Positions 47,472 to 57,997 of a stretch of DNA of 64,000 bases are shown in pieces; the stretch's first letter is position 1, and each line of letters starts with the position of its first letter. The translations under genes were made by a program, and so were the position numbers. The DNA is taken from contig CP136067.1 in NCBI GenBank assembly GCA_032622095.1, forward strand, positions 192,720,052-192,784,051, written 5' to 3'. The notes under the pieces are model-generated. The model did no database searches. It was given only the letters and a program-made list of their open reading frames with translations, and was not told where the DNA came from. This stretch comes from Siphonodentalium dalli (lineage: Eukaryota > Mollusca > Scaphopoda > Gadilida > Siphonodentaliidae).

Positions 47472-47739
47472 AATCCAACGAAACTTGTCGATATTGGGTG
47501 ATTTACATCCAAAATTGCATCGTAGTTTTAGATTTTTTTCCCCAACAAAAATATGTGGATAAACTGCAAGCACATTACAGCCGAATAATTTCGACTCTTT
47601 CCGTCTTGCACTGGGTGCGAACTGCGACGTGAGAAATTGTACGCTGCCGGTAAATGCTACGGTGCGCGTGCGAGACGCTCTGGTGCAGTTCGGGTAAGCA
47701 AGTTTTTGTCTGCCATCTTTTGAAGAGTATACAGAGACG
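47472..47739. other. Non-coding spacer
   Basis: Nothing recognised. Confidence 0.3.
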
Positions 47740-48560
47740 TGGCGACAGGGGGGTTTGGGGGGGGGGGTCTCACCCCCCCCCCAAACCTTGGTCAAAATTT
47801 TCAACAGTTGGAAATTTCATACCTGCCAAAACATTAGTTGGAAATTTCACACCAATATTAGGTTGAAAATGTTCTTTTAGTTTGATTTTCAAACAATTTA
47901 TTGGGGGGAATTAATTGTTTTTGGACCAATATTTGCATATTTTCCTATTTTTGGTAAAAATTTTGGACTGAAATGGTCATCAGTCGGAAATTTTCCAACC
48001 TTAGGAGGGTGACAGGTTGAAAAATTTCCAACACGTGGAAAGCTTGTGTCCTGGTCCCTCCCCCTGACCAGTCAAAAACTGCTACTCAATTTAATAAAAC
48101 AATATTGTCATACATTTGGTCAACATTGTCATTGGAATTGTCATCAGTTGGAAATTTTCCAACCCAAGTGTTGGGTGTCAGGTTTGAAATTTCCAACTCT
48201 AGGAAGGATTGAGGCTAGTCTAGATGCTAGGATTTTGCGATTATCTTGTTCCGATTTCAAAATTTTCGCACACCTGGCCGAACCATGGTCGGCCCGGTAT
48301 GTCATTGTCCCTCCCCCGTGGCCAATACAAAATTGCTAATATGTTTAACAAAACAATATTTTATTACGTTTAGTCAAACTTGTGGACTGAAATGGTCATC
48401 AGTTGCAGAGTTTTCCAACCTGAGGGGGAGTATGAGGTTTGAAATTTCCAACACTAGGAAAGCTTCAGCTGATGCCAATCCAGATGCTAGGATTTAATAT
48501 TTTCTTTTATAGTTTTCAAAATTTTCTCACACCGGGCCGAACAACCATGGTCCGCCCGGT
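47740..48560. repeat. Diverged TTGGAAATTTTCCAACC repeats
   Basis: GGTCATCAGTTGGAAATTTT-type blocks recur near 47978, 48140 and 48397, each followed by GGTTTGAAATTTCCAAC and AGGAAAGCTT-like sequence. The latter two units are about 257 bp apart and also share CTAGGATTT and ATGGTCGGCCCGGT. The segment starts with facing G and C runs at about 47757-47783. Confidence 0.55.
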
Positions 48561-49831
48561 GTGTCCCGGTCTGTGTTGCCCGTAGCCGTGTGCATTTGTC
48601 TGGAGTTAGACCATTAGATGTTAGGATATATGCAATTGTTCAGGTTAAAATATCTGACTGTTCTAATACCGGGGAATATAGAACCATGGTTTATGAATAT
48701 ATAGGATATTAGGCCTGAGCACTGAGGTACAAGGAGGGGGTGCAAATGGAATTATGCAAAACTTGTATTTTGGTGATTCTGATTCAAGGGGGGGGGGGGG
48801 GTGCAGTTGGAATTTCCCAAGGTGGATACCCCCGAACGGAAACCCTCTAGCCACGTCCCTGAGAGTATCAACACGGTACAGGACGCTATACTGCATTTTG
48901 ATGACTAATGAAGATAATACTTCCAGTATATGATAAACGTGTACTCGGAGAGAGCACTGAATCGGGAATTCTTAGTCTTGACTGTTTCGCCATTGGTTTA
49001 TCATGTAAAAATATACATACAATTAAATGTTTATACTCTCACCGAATTAAATATTGTATGACATATACGATATTGAAAGTTCACAATCTACTACAAGTAA
49101 GCTCATATTCCAATAAAAGCTGTGTCTAGCTCCCGAAATGGCCACATGAAAAACGCTACGATTCAGGTCCGAAAACACGATATTTTCGCTACAGTCCAGC
49201 AGAAGTAGGGGGTAACCCAAAATTCTCTGTTATAGTTTGCTTCTTTGCTGATTATTCATGGGGAGTGTCTCTGTAATGATTTATAGGGTGGTGTAGACAT
49301 CTCACCCTTGAGCATTTTGAGAAATCCAAGATGGCGTCCAAGATGGCCACCGGATTTCGGTATTTTATGTAATCGGTTAATAACTTTCTCGAATTGAGAT
49401 TTATAATATGTCAATTTGTGATAGGAATCTTGTATTAAATGTTGTTCGAACTGTGTTTCAAAGTTTCGATGCTCGATTTTAATGATGGCTATAAAAATGG
49501 CCGCCAAATACATGACAATTATGCAATATTGTATATAGATTTTTAAAATAATTTGTTTTATCATAAATACAAATACAACCCTAACAAACGACTATGAAGC
49601 CAAAAGAAACCACTACGACAACGCCAGTCCCCGCGAATTTTTTACAACAAGCTTGTTATGAAATGATACGAGAAGTATATAATCGTTCTTCGAGACATGT
49701 TATATGTTGTATGTATGATGGTAAACGTACGTTTTATCTTACCGATACAGACTATTAATATTGTGACAATATCCAACAGAAAAAAATCATTCACCACACT
49801 GCATCATCTATCTGAAACTTGTGTCCCTAAT
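48561..49831. other. Non-coding DNA, nothing recognised
   Basis: G run at about 48788-48801. No supported frame, no repeat partner. Confidence 0.4.
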
Positions 49832-50230
49832 CAGCATTATTCTCGCTAACCTCACAGTGTTGTATAAAATCGTTGAAACAATTAAGCGCTCCTTGGCACG
49901 AACAAAATGACGTGCACGGCAAACCAGCACGAGAACACATACATTTCTTTGACGAACAAGGCGAATTGCTGGTGCACGAACACCGTATCAGCTTTTAGTA
50001 TGCTATCCGGGGCCTTTGGTATGTTGTCGGTAACTGTGGTAGGAACGAGTTCGTCGCCATCTTTAGACCATCCGACATTTGTTGCCTCCATATTCGCCGG
50101 AGATTCGTCTGATGCATATCGCCATGTAGCAACTTGAATATGAGCACGCTTTATATTTTCAATGAAAGCTTCGGTGGTTGGGGGTAACGAGTTTAATTTT
50201 GGAGTACACGCCATTGACCGTCCAACTTTT
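49832..50230 (-). pseudogene. Cys-rich C-terminus of an unknown multi-copy family
   Basis: On the minus strand, starting right after the LTR insertion, the frame reads VGRSMACTPKLNSLPP, then AFIENIKRAHIQVATWR, then a Cys-rich tail in a shifted frame (CSCTSNSPCSSKKC, then CSRAGLPCTSFCSC). I recognise this order from a large family of uncharacterised multi-copy proteins in cnidarians, molluscs and other animals; its function is not known to me and it may be transposon-borne. The frame is broken once, between DSILK and the first CSC. The N-terminal parts lie at 54849-55141 and 55601-57000 on the same strand. A partial duplicate of this segment is at 53369-53584. Confidence 0.7.
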
Positions 50231-51065
50231 TGTAATAGGACTACTTTTATTGTTTTATAGTTCACTTGCTCAATTAACAGAATTATAACGAAATTATATT
50301 TTATTATACAATGGTATTTCAGGGGGTTAAATCACAAATGTTTTCTAGTAACAATTACACTTAACACAGCACGCACATGCGCAGTTTGGCTTCCTTGTAT
50401 AATACGGACATAAACACTCATAGCAGTAATCACCCGTGCGTGAACTTTCGCGCCTTTGGTTTCCCGCGCTTGTAAACGCTATTCATCTAGCCTTTTCAGA
50501 TTGCCACCAGCGGTTAACAAAGGCAGTCGACGATCTGTCCAGTATCGAATACACTTGTTATACTGGGATTTATTTATACACAAAAACAGGCCTTTATCAC
50601 ACAAAATAAGGTAACTATTGCTTTTATTATTCACCCAATCTTATAATGCCCCATTTTACAGTATTCCATTTAAATAATATTGGAAGTAGTAAATTCTAGA
50701 GATATCTTTAATATATTTCCCATGTGATGCATTTCTGCATTTCTTTAATCAAGCTTTTAAAAGTTACGTCAATCATCTAAATCCATATTAGCTCTTATTT
50801 AAATCCAAAGTGTCATGTAATCTCATTTTATAATTTAGTCTCTAAGCAAAGCTTGTGTGTTCCTTTTAGATTCATTCATATCACTTAATGCCTGTTCAAT
50901 TTTATATTTCAGGGCTCGGTTTATTCTTCTTACATGAAATATGACCATATTACAATGAATTAGTCTACATATAAATGTATCTTTAACGACAAGCAGTGTT
51001 CGTTGTTATTCGTGAAATAGACCCGCCCGAGATTCAAAGCTCGCCACAGGCTGAGTCCTATTTCA
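50231..51065 (+). mobile_element. 5' LTR of a gypsy-type element
   Basis: Starts TGTAATAGGACTACTTTTAT and ends CTGAGTCCTATTTCA (TG...CA). It is followed after one base by a primer-binding site. The 4 bases before it (TTTT, 50227-50230) equal the 4 bases after the distal LTR (54849-54852), a fitting target-site duplication. A second LTR copy, rearranged, is at 53585-54848; the two differ by scattered substitutions and short indels, so the insertion is not very recent. Confidence 0.8.
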
Positions 51066-51066
51066 C

Positions 51067-51083
51067 TGGCGCCCAACGTGGGG
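51067..51083 (+). promoter_or_regulatory. Primer-binding site, tRNA-Lys
   Basis: TGGCGCCCAACGTGGGG one base after the LTR, extending to GCTCGA. From memory this is complementary to the 3' end of metazoan tRNA-Lys(CUU), including CCA, and is a common primer site of gypsy elements. Confidence 0.8.
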
Positions 51084-51085
51084 CT

Positions 51086-51331
51086 CGAGGTGCTGTGGTG
51101 CATACGGGAGACCGTGTCTTAATTAAGATCCTTGCGCATAGCGGCCGACATAAGATAGCAGACAGATTTGAGAAAGAAGTCTATACAGTAAAAGAACAAC
51201 CAAATTACGACATTCCAGTATTTGTTGTGGCCAATGAAGAGGGGATCACACGCACATTGCATCGGAACCATTTGCTTCCGTTGACTTCACTTCCCTTGGA
51301 TGATGAGAAGATTGGCAATCTCCCACCATAG
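51086..51331 (+). pseudogene. Gypsy-type integrase C-terminal fragment
   Basis: The frame reads GDRVLIKILAHSGRHKIADR, then EKEVYTVKEQPNYDIPVFVV and LHRNHLLPL. This matches the C-terminal SH3-like end of Ty3/gypsy integrases (G-D-x-V-L-x followed by K-x-A-D-x-[WF]-E and H-R-N-x-L-L-P). The frame continues upstream only through the PBS and LTR, so gag, protease, RT, RNase H and most of integrase are deleted. The element is an internal-deletion derivative that cannot move by itself. The frame ends TAG at about 51331, and the internal region is cut at 51400 by the LINE. Confidence 0.75.
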
Positions 51332-51400
51332 GTCAGCCCACAAGATGATTCCACAAGTGAGACAAGTGATAGTAGCAATGATGCTGATCCAGAAGACGAA

Positions 51401-53368
51401 ATATATATATCTTTATTGCCTCCAGTATTGAAGATTTAACAAAAATGAATGTAACATAAATACAGTTAGCAATCAAGAAGTAATGAAAAGACAAACAAGA
51501 GAACAAACTACCGAGGAAAAGAATAGCATTATAATTGTATGTACATGAACACGAGCTTACATATCACAACAGCAGACAACACACACCCTCTCGACCACAC
51601 CCGTGCGCATATACAATCTAACACATTACGCAGACACACACACACAACCGTACATACATACGTTAGGATGCACTGTCACAACAGCACTCCATAAGCAGGT
51701 GCATACAATTACAAAAGGAGCTCTAGTTGGAGTTGGATTCGCATAGGAGAATCTCTCTCCCCAAAGAGTCAGCAAACGCAATGCCCTTGCTCGACAATAG
51801 CTCCCCTGTAAACGTCTGCACCCATTAAGTGGAATAGATTATATGTAGAATGATGTTGTGACAGAGCAAACGCTAACACAAGAAAACATATACACGCACG
51901 TATACACCCTCACACACACATACATACACACACACGCACCCTCATATACACATACATATGCTTATATATATATATATTAATTTATTCATGTTTATTTATT
52001 TTGTCGCGTCTTCGGATTTTATGGACAGAACAGAAGGTGGTACATTTAAATGCGACTTAGGGTGAACACCCGTAACGATCAAAGAACAAAGGCTGTTTAA
52101 CACAAACCGTCATGCGTAGTGGCTGAGAGTTCGACATAGCGCCTCCAAATTAAGTTTGTGTGAAGAACAATGAATCTCGTAAACTCTGAGGTGTTCTCAA
52201 CTTGCTGAAGAAATGTGAATATATCACGTGGAAGATGTGTGAGATGAAGCAATAAGAGGTCGCTGTTGCGGAGACTCGTGGCCCATACGAATAACGGTAT
52301 GCCGAAACGATCAATCATCTGGTACCACATTTCGTTTCTGTGGGAATGCATAAGTGGGCTACTGCATGAGATAAGTGCGTGCTCGATAATATCAGAGTGT
52401 GACTGACAGCATAATGTGCATGTGTTATGTTGCGAGAATGCGCTTCCTGCGATGAGCTGACCGACTGTGATAAATGCAATCTTATGCGTAGGGTATTTAC
52501 GACATGTTCTCCATAAGTGACACATAGTAGGGTTTGGTTGAATTTCTCGAAAACGCGCAAATGAAGTGTCACAATTTGTTATTTCTGTCCATTTCTGTTC
52601 GCATTTGTCGTTAATCGCAGTTTTTGTAATGCGCTTCCATTCGGATTTCAGAGGAAATGAGCAGAAATGAGCATACTGATGGATATGCTCGGATAGGTTG
52701 TATTCAACAAGAGTGTTGTTAATGTCGCTGATGAACGAATTTGGGTTTTTCAGTTGTCCCGTGAAGTACATGTGAAGTCTTGTGACAAAAATCTCCTTGC
52801 AAGCTTTGCCAGGAGGCATACGGCATAGGCTTCCAAACAGATTGAGTTTCCTGGCATCAATCAATGACTTGATAGGATGGATGCCAAGCATCCCCAAAAC
52901 GATATCAGTGCGAGCACGTACAGGAAGTCCCTGGATATGCTTGAGGCAGAAGCGATGAATTTTCTCAAGAGTTGACCAATGGGTTTCTGATAGACCACAC
53001 AAGAGTTCAGATCCGTATAAACCCTTTGGAATAATTATGGATCTGTAAAGAGTTTCGCAACTTTGAGGAGTGATTCCACCTGCATACATGCCAGCGTTGC
53101 TCAGCATGAAGTAGGTGGATCTTATTTTGTTGACAATACAGTCGATAAACTCACGAGCGAAGTCGTTTCTATGCAACGTTATGCCAAGATGGGTTATGTG
53201 ATCAGTTTCGTCAACATACCCGTCACCAAGTTTCCATCTCCTTGGATGCACAGGTAGTTTCTTCACTTTTTCATGGAATACAATGGTTTACATTTCTGTG
53301 CGTTGTATGTAAACCGCCACAATCGACTGTACATCGTGCAAATATCACAAAGACGTTGTAGGCCCACA
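51401..53368 (-). mobile_element. 5'-truncated LINE (LINE-2) inside the LTR element
   Basis: A minus-strand non-LTR retrotransposon. The 5' truncation point is at 53368, within RT just after motif C. The coding part runs to 52097, then a GT-rich 3' UTR (CA-rich on +), ending GGAGGCAATAAAGATATATATAT at 51401 (shown on the minus strand as GGAGGCAATAAAG plus an AT tail). The same 3' box ends LINE-1 at 61700. On both sides lies the same DNA: 50015 onward before it and 53369 onward after it, consistent with a target-site duplication of about 1386 bp. Confidence 0.8.
52097..53368 (-). pseudogene. LINE reverse transcriptase C-terminal part
   Basis: Begins VGLQRLCDICTMYSRLWRF (the segment after the RT ADD motif), continues after one frameshift near 53290 as KLPVHPRRWKLGDGY and STYFMLSNAGMYAGGITP, and includes SLIDARKLNLFGSLCR and a terminal C-X2-C-X9-H-X4-C zinc-knuckle-like motif (CTLC...H...C). 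These blocks match LINE-1 at 58833-60467 in order and spacing, with clear divergence. RT motifs A, B and C and the endonuclease are missing, so the product would be inactive. Stop at 52097. Confidence 0.85.
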
Positions 53369-53584
53369 TTTGGTATGTTGTCGGTAACTGTGGTAGGAAC
53401 GAGTTCGTCGCCATCTTTAGACCATCCGACATTTGTTGCCTCCATATTCGCCGGAGATTCGTCTGATGCATATCGCCATGTAGCAACTTGAATATGAGCA
53501 CGCTTTATATTTTCAATGAAAGCTTCGGTGTTTGGGGGTAACGAGTTTAATTTTGGAGTACACGCCATTGACCGTCCAACTTTT
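53369..53584 (-). pseudogene. Duplicate of the Cys-rich family C-terminal segment
   Basis: Near-identical to 50015-50230 (offset 3354), with a few substitutions (for example GGTGTTTGGGGG against GGTGGTTGGGGG). It covers VGRSMACTPKL to VPTTVTDNIP and stops at the LINE junction, so the Cys-rich tail is absent. It exists only as part of the second copy of the putative LINE target-site duplication. Confidence 0.8.
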
Positions 53585-54848
53585 TGTAATAGGACTACTT
53601 TTATTGTTTTATAGTTCACTTGCTCAATTTATAACAGAATTATAACGAAATTATATTTTATTATACAATGGTATTTCAGGGGGTTAAATCACAAATGTTT
53701 TCTAGTAACAATTACACTTAACACAGTACGCACATGCTCAGTTTGGCTTTCTTGTATAATACGGACATAAACCCTCATAGCAGTAATCACCCGTGCGTGA
53801 ACTTTCGCGCCTTTGGTTTCCCGCGCTTGTAAACACTATTCATCTAGCCTTTTCAGATTGCCACCAGCGATTAACAGAGGCAGTCGACGATCTGTCCAGT
53901 TTCGAATACACTTGTTATACTGGGATTTATTTATACACAAAAACAGGCCTTTATCACACAAAATAAGGTAACTATTGCTTTTATTATTCACCCAATCTTA
54001 TAATGCCCCATTTTACAGTATTCCATTTAAATAATATTGGAAGTAGTAAATTCTAGAGATATCTTTAATATATTTCCCATGTGATGCATTTCTTTAATCA
54101 AGCTTTTAAAAGTTACTATTCACGTCAATCATCTAAATCCATATTAGCTCTTATTTAAATCCAAAGTGTCTTGTATAATACGGACATAAACCCTCATAGC
54201 AGTAATCACCCGTGCGTGAACTTTCGCGCCTTTGGTTTCCCGCGCTTGTAAACGCTATTCATCTAGCCTTTTCAGATTGCCACCAGCGGTTAACAAAGGC
54301 AGTCGACGATCTGTCCAGTTTCGAATACACTTGTTATACTGGGATTTATTTATACACAAAAACAGGCCTTTATCACACAAAATAAGGTAACTATTGCTTT
54401 TATTATTCACCCAATCTTATAATGCCCCATTTTACAGTATTCCATTTAAATAATATTGGAAGTAGTAAATTCTAGTGATATCTTTAATATATTTCCCATG
54501 TTATGCATTTCTGCATTTCTTTATTCAAGCTTTTAAAAGTTACTATTCACGTCAATCATCTAAATCCATATTAGCTCTTATTTAAATCCAAAGTGTCATG
54601 TAATCTCATTTTATAATTTAGTCTCTAAGCAAAGCTTGTGTGTTCCTTTTAGATTCATTCATATCACTTAATGACTGTTCAATTTTATATTTCAGGGCTC
54701 GGTTTATTCTTCTTACATGAAATATGACCATATTACAATGATTTATTCTACATATAAATGTATCTTTAACGACAAGCAGTGTTCGTTGTTATTCGTGAAA
54801 TAGACCCGCCCGAGATTCAAAGCTCACCACAGGCTGAGTCCTATTTCA
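53585..54848 (+). mobile_element. Rearranged distal LTR (5' and 3' LTR joined)
   Basis: 53585-54170 matches LTR positions 50231 to about 50812. At 54171 the sequence jumps back to the LTR position equal to 50395 and then runs to the LTR end CTATTTCA at 54848. The result is a 419 bp direct repeat inside the LTR. A simple reading is a deletion joining the duplicated 5' LTR to the 3' LTR, removing the rest of the internal region. After 54848 follow TTTT and the interrupted pseudogene. Confidence 0.75.
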
Positions 54849-55141
54849 TTTTGACGACCACATTTTAATTCTTGATTCTGATGTGCTCTTACACTGTGGG
54901 AGACTATCACGTCAAAATGAAAGGCACTTCTTCGTCCACAACATCATTTATATTTATATGAATATTTCCGAGCATACTCAATTGGTGCTTTCCACTGCGC
55001 AGTTTTCAGCGCCGAACACTTCCCAATACCAAAGTATGATGCAACAGTGTCGCACCTGTTCAATCCATGCATTGCTAGCAAATCAGGGATAATTTTGCTA
55101 TGCGTCTGGTAAGTTTTATTTATGTCGATCGTAGTCCGTCC
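54849..55141 (-). pseudogene. Middle part of the unknown multi-copy family gene
   Basis: On the minus strand: RTTIDINKTYQTHSKIIPDL, then AMHGLNRCDTVASYFGIGK, and after frame breaks SESRIKMWSSK, whose last codon meets the LTR target site. Removing the LTR element and one TTTT puts WSSK directly in frame with VGRS of the next segment. The HGLNRCDT block corresponds to the HALxGCDT motif I know from this family. Bounded by MITE E3 on the left in reading direction. Confidence 0.75.
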
Positions 55142-55600
55142 TATAGGAATCAGGGAGCTAAATGTGTTCTAGAGTCGGGGAGCGAGTACACCGCTAAAGG
55201 TGAAGGTAACTGAAGAATGACCTTCACCTGATACATGCGACACGTTATTAAAGGATGACATCGCGTTTATTTGATTTGTACATAATATCTAAATAATTTT
55301 AAACTGGTGAATGAATGGGGGAATGGATTTTTGTGAGCGGGAAATTTATTTAACTAGCTGCTGTAGTTCTGGGGTTTTCCAGATCAAATTTGGCTGTCGG
55401 ATAGCCCTGTCGTTCACTTGGGGATTTATTTTTAAAAGTAACACATGACCTATGATTTTTCTTACATTTTCGTGATCAACTGGTGTCAATCTAGCTGGGT
55501 AAACATCACTGGTATGGCCTGCAGGCTTCAATTCAGTGAATTTTGCCGAAACGTTAACACTGTCGCCTATGGGAAACCATTTAGTTCAGTGATTCCTTTA
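55142..55600 (-). mobile_element. MITE family E, copy E3, inverted
   Basis: TATAGGAATCAGGGAGCTAA at the left, inverse of the E left end (...TTTAGTTCAGTGATTCCTTT) at the right. It splits the pseudogene between the segment ending MASPA and the one beginning RTTID. Slightly more diverged from E1 and E2 than those are from each other. Confidence 0.8.
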
Positions 55601-57000
55601 GCAGGGGAAGCCATCAGTATACGTCCAGAAATATCACCCATGTGCATGAAATGTGGAAGCATTATAAATATGTCGGTGTCGTCGGTTAGGATGAGTGAAC
55701 ATGTTGTTGAAATATTTGCTACCTGGTATCGGCTTCTTCGTGTGTTGACTTAAGCCCAATCCGTCTAACTATCACACCTTTGTGTATTTCCAGAGGCACT
55801 GGGTCTTCTCCCGTTATGACAATTTTTGTTGAGTCTCCTTCCAAGGTCTCTGAAGTTTCTGAAGGTCTTTGCAAATAAGACCAACAAGCTGTGCTTTGTT
55901 ATGTGTAACAGTAAGAATTACTTTTTGGGATGGCAATCGAGTAGTTTTCTTTAGTGTATGCACCCGGCTTGCACCTTGGTCTCATCCGATTCGTTTAGAA
56001 CCCTTCGTGCTACCAGTAAGGTATCGATCAAATACAAGGTAGACAACTGTGGTCTTCATCTGCTTACGAATGTACAATCGAAACCGATTTAAATAATCCT
56101 GAACAACGTCAGGTGATGGACAGGGGATGACCCAGAGAATAGCGCAACCATCCAGAAGTGTTGCTTCAATCGGCATGCGCTCCGCAGACTGATCAGGTGA
56201 ATAATCAACTCTGAGAGCATTCTTCAAGTTGGCTTTTGACTTATACTCCCTTGGGTGACCATCTGGCTCGAACATAGAACCTGGATATGGAGCGAGTTCG
56301 TGAGATAAAATGTCATTAATATTTACACTATACGGGAGCTGTCATGTAGGCCCATTGCTCTGGCAAATATGATTTCGAGGTCAAATATTTTCTCATCGCC
56401 TATCGTTATATGCTTGCGGGACGGTGCCATTGTATGCACATTACGGGATGTCTTATTGTGGAATTCGTTTGTCCAACCCTTCTCAAACTCTTTCATTTGC
56501 TTCAAACTCAATGCTCTAGAATGGTCAACATTCACAGTTTTGTCGCTAACAATCTTGCCCGAATCGATATTGATGAGACCATAGGGATGCTGACTTGGTT
56601 CAAGGGGATCAATGCAAATCTCCAATTTAGCTCGCAAAGCTTCCCTGTCGGCAGCATCAAGTTTGATTCTGGACAATGACTCTTCCTTGTTGTGTGTGCG
56701 TGAGATTGATTCGCCTCACAATTTTGCATTGATTCTAAATCTTTTATGAGACCATTGCATGTGTGTAAGCTGTATACCAAGATTTTGTTGCTTTCTGGCT
56801 TTAGCGTTATACCAATTATTCCCGAACGTCCATGCCCATATCTCATAAATGTAGTTTTGATGGCCATGTCTGTCCAAATTCCATTAAAAATTGCATTGTG
56901 TGCTTGCCCTTTACAAAGTGTTGGCCGACATGTTCAGGCAATGATTGAACGCAAGTAATACAAAACATATCTGGCATAGTGGGTATGACCGGCGGCAAAA
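55601..57000 (-). pseudogene. N-terminal part of the unknown multi-copy family gene
   Basis: Minus-strand segments in family order: FMRYGHGRSGIIGITLKPES (about 56843-56780), DREALRAKLEICIDPLEPSQ, MKEFEKGWTNEFHNKTSRNV, then after a frameshift near 56320 NDILSHELAPYPGSMFEPDG, ATLLDGCAILWVIP, VVYLVFDRYLTGSTKG, KKTTRLPSQKVILTVTHNKA, KSTHEEADTR, and LTDDTDIFIMLPHF. At least four frameshifts or stops make it a dead copy. THEEADTR and the DDTD block may be metal-binding acidic motifs of a nuclease-like fold, but that is a guess. The 5' end is obscured by MITE D6. Confidence 0.7.
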
Positions 57001-57021
57001 ACAAAACAATGGCCAATCGGA

Positions 57022-57267
57022 TTAACTCTAAAATCAAGTGGTAATAATAACCACGTGATTTTAGAGTCATCCATCTTCATTCGCATCTTCGTCTGTTTGA
57101 CCACGTGCTTCTGGCCCACAAACAATAGAAATAGAAAACTTCAAAAATCGATATATAATCACTCTGAGCTTTGATATGTGGGTTCCTCGACTCGAATCAA
57201 ATATTTTTTACCCCGAAGCCAAAGAAATAGTAATTTAGGAGCGTCTGATCGGATTGAGTACCTTTAA
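57022..57267 (+). mobile_element. MITE family D, partial copy D6
   Basis: The right half only, ending GGATTGAGTACCTTTAA at 57267. The truncated left edge carries a small palindrome, ACTCTAAAATCAAGTGGT / ACCACGTGATTTTAGAGT, i.e. two inverted copies of the D core sequence. Confidence 0.7.
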
Positions 57268-57997
57268 GTTAGAATCAAAATAGTATATTAGAAGTATGAC
57301 CCTTTTTACCCTCCATATATAGGGTCTGAGCGCCGATCGCAGAATTTTCCAATGCCATGTGAAGTTTTTTTCCAAATCCATGTTTAAAGATAAATTATGA
57401 CTACTAAAATTATTTTAAATGTCCAGGCTTATAAACTGGACCAAACTAGAGCATTAATCAAGAGGGCTCCTAGTTTCAATATTTACACAATATTTGTTCT
57501 TTTATAACACGATATCATGGGGTGGGTCCCGCTTTTTACGAGGCAAAAAATGGCAAAAAAAAGGCAATTCCATCAGTTCTCACAGGTTTTCATTGTTGTT
57601 TTTGACGTTCAATCATTCGTGTGGTACCAATATCAGCTGATGTAATTCTTCTGATGCTTCAAATGGTATGAATGTTGAAAGCTATACAGATTTCCTGTAG
57701 CATTGTATGATGTTAGTCATTGGGTAAATGGGAGCTAGGATTTCTGATGCCTACCAATATAATGAAAAGCTGAGTAATTGAACAGGATTGTGTTATCCTG
57801 TCATTACTAGTTGCATTAGCATAAAAGATAATGATGTACAGGACCAACTCGAGAATATCAGTATAACGTTGATTTATGAGTCGCATCCACCCAGAGCAGC
57901 CCTCGAACATAGCCAATTACTGATAGGCATTAATTAATAACCAATCTCTTTTACCATGGACTTTAGTTTGACATTGATTAATCCGACATGTGCATGC
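57268..57997. other. Non-coding DNA, nothing recognised
   Basis: No supported frame or repeat. Confidence 0.35.
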
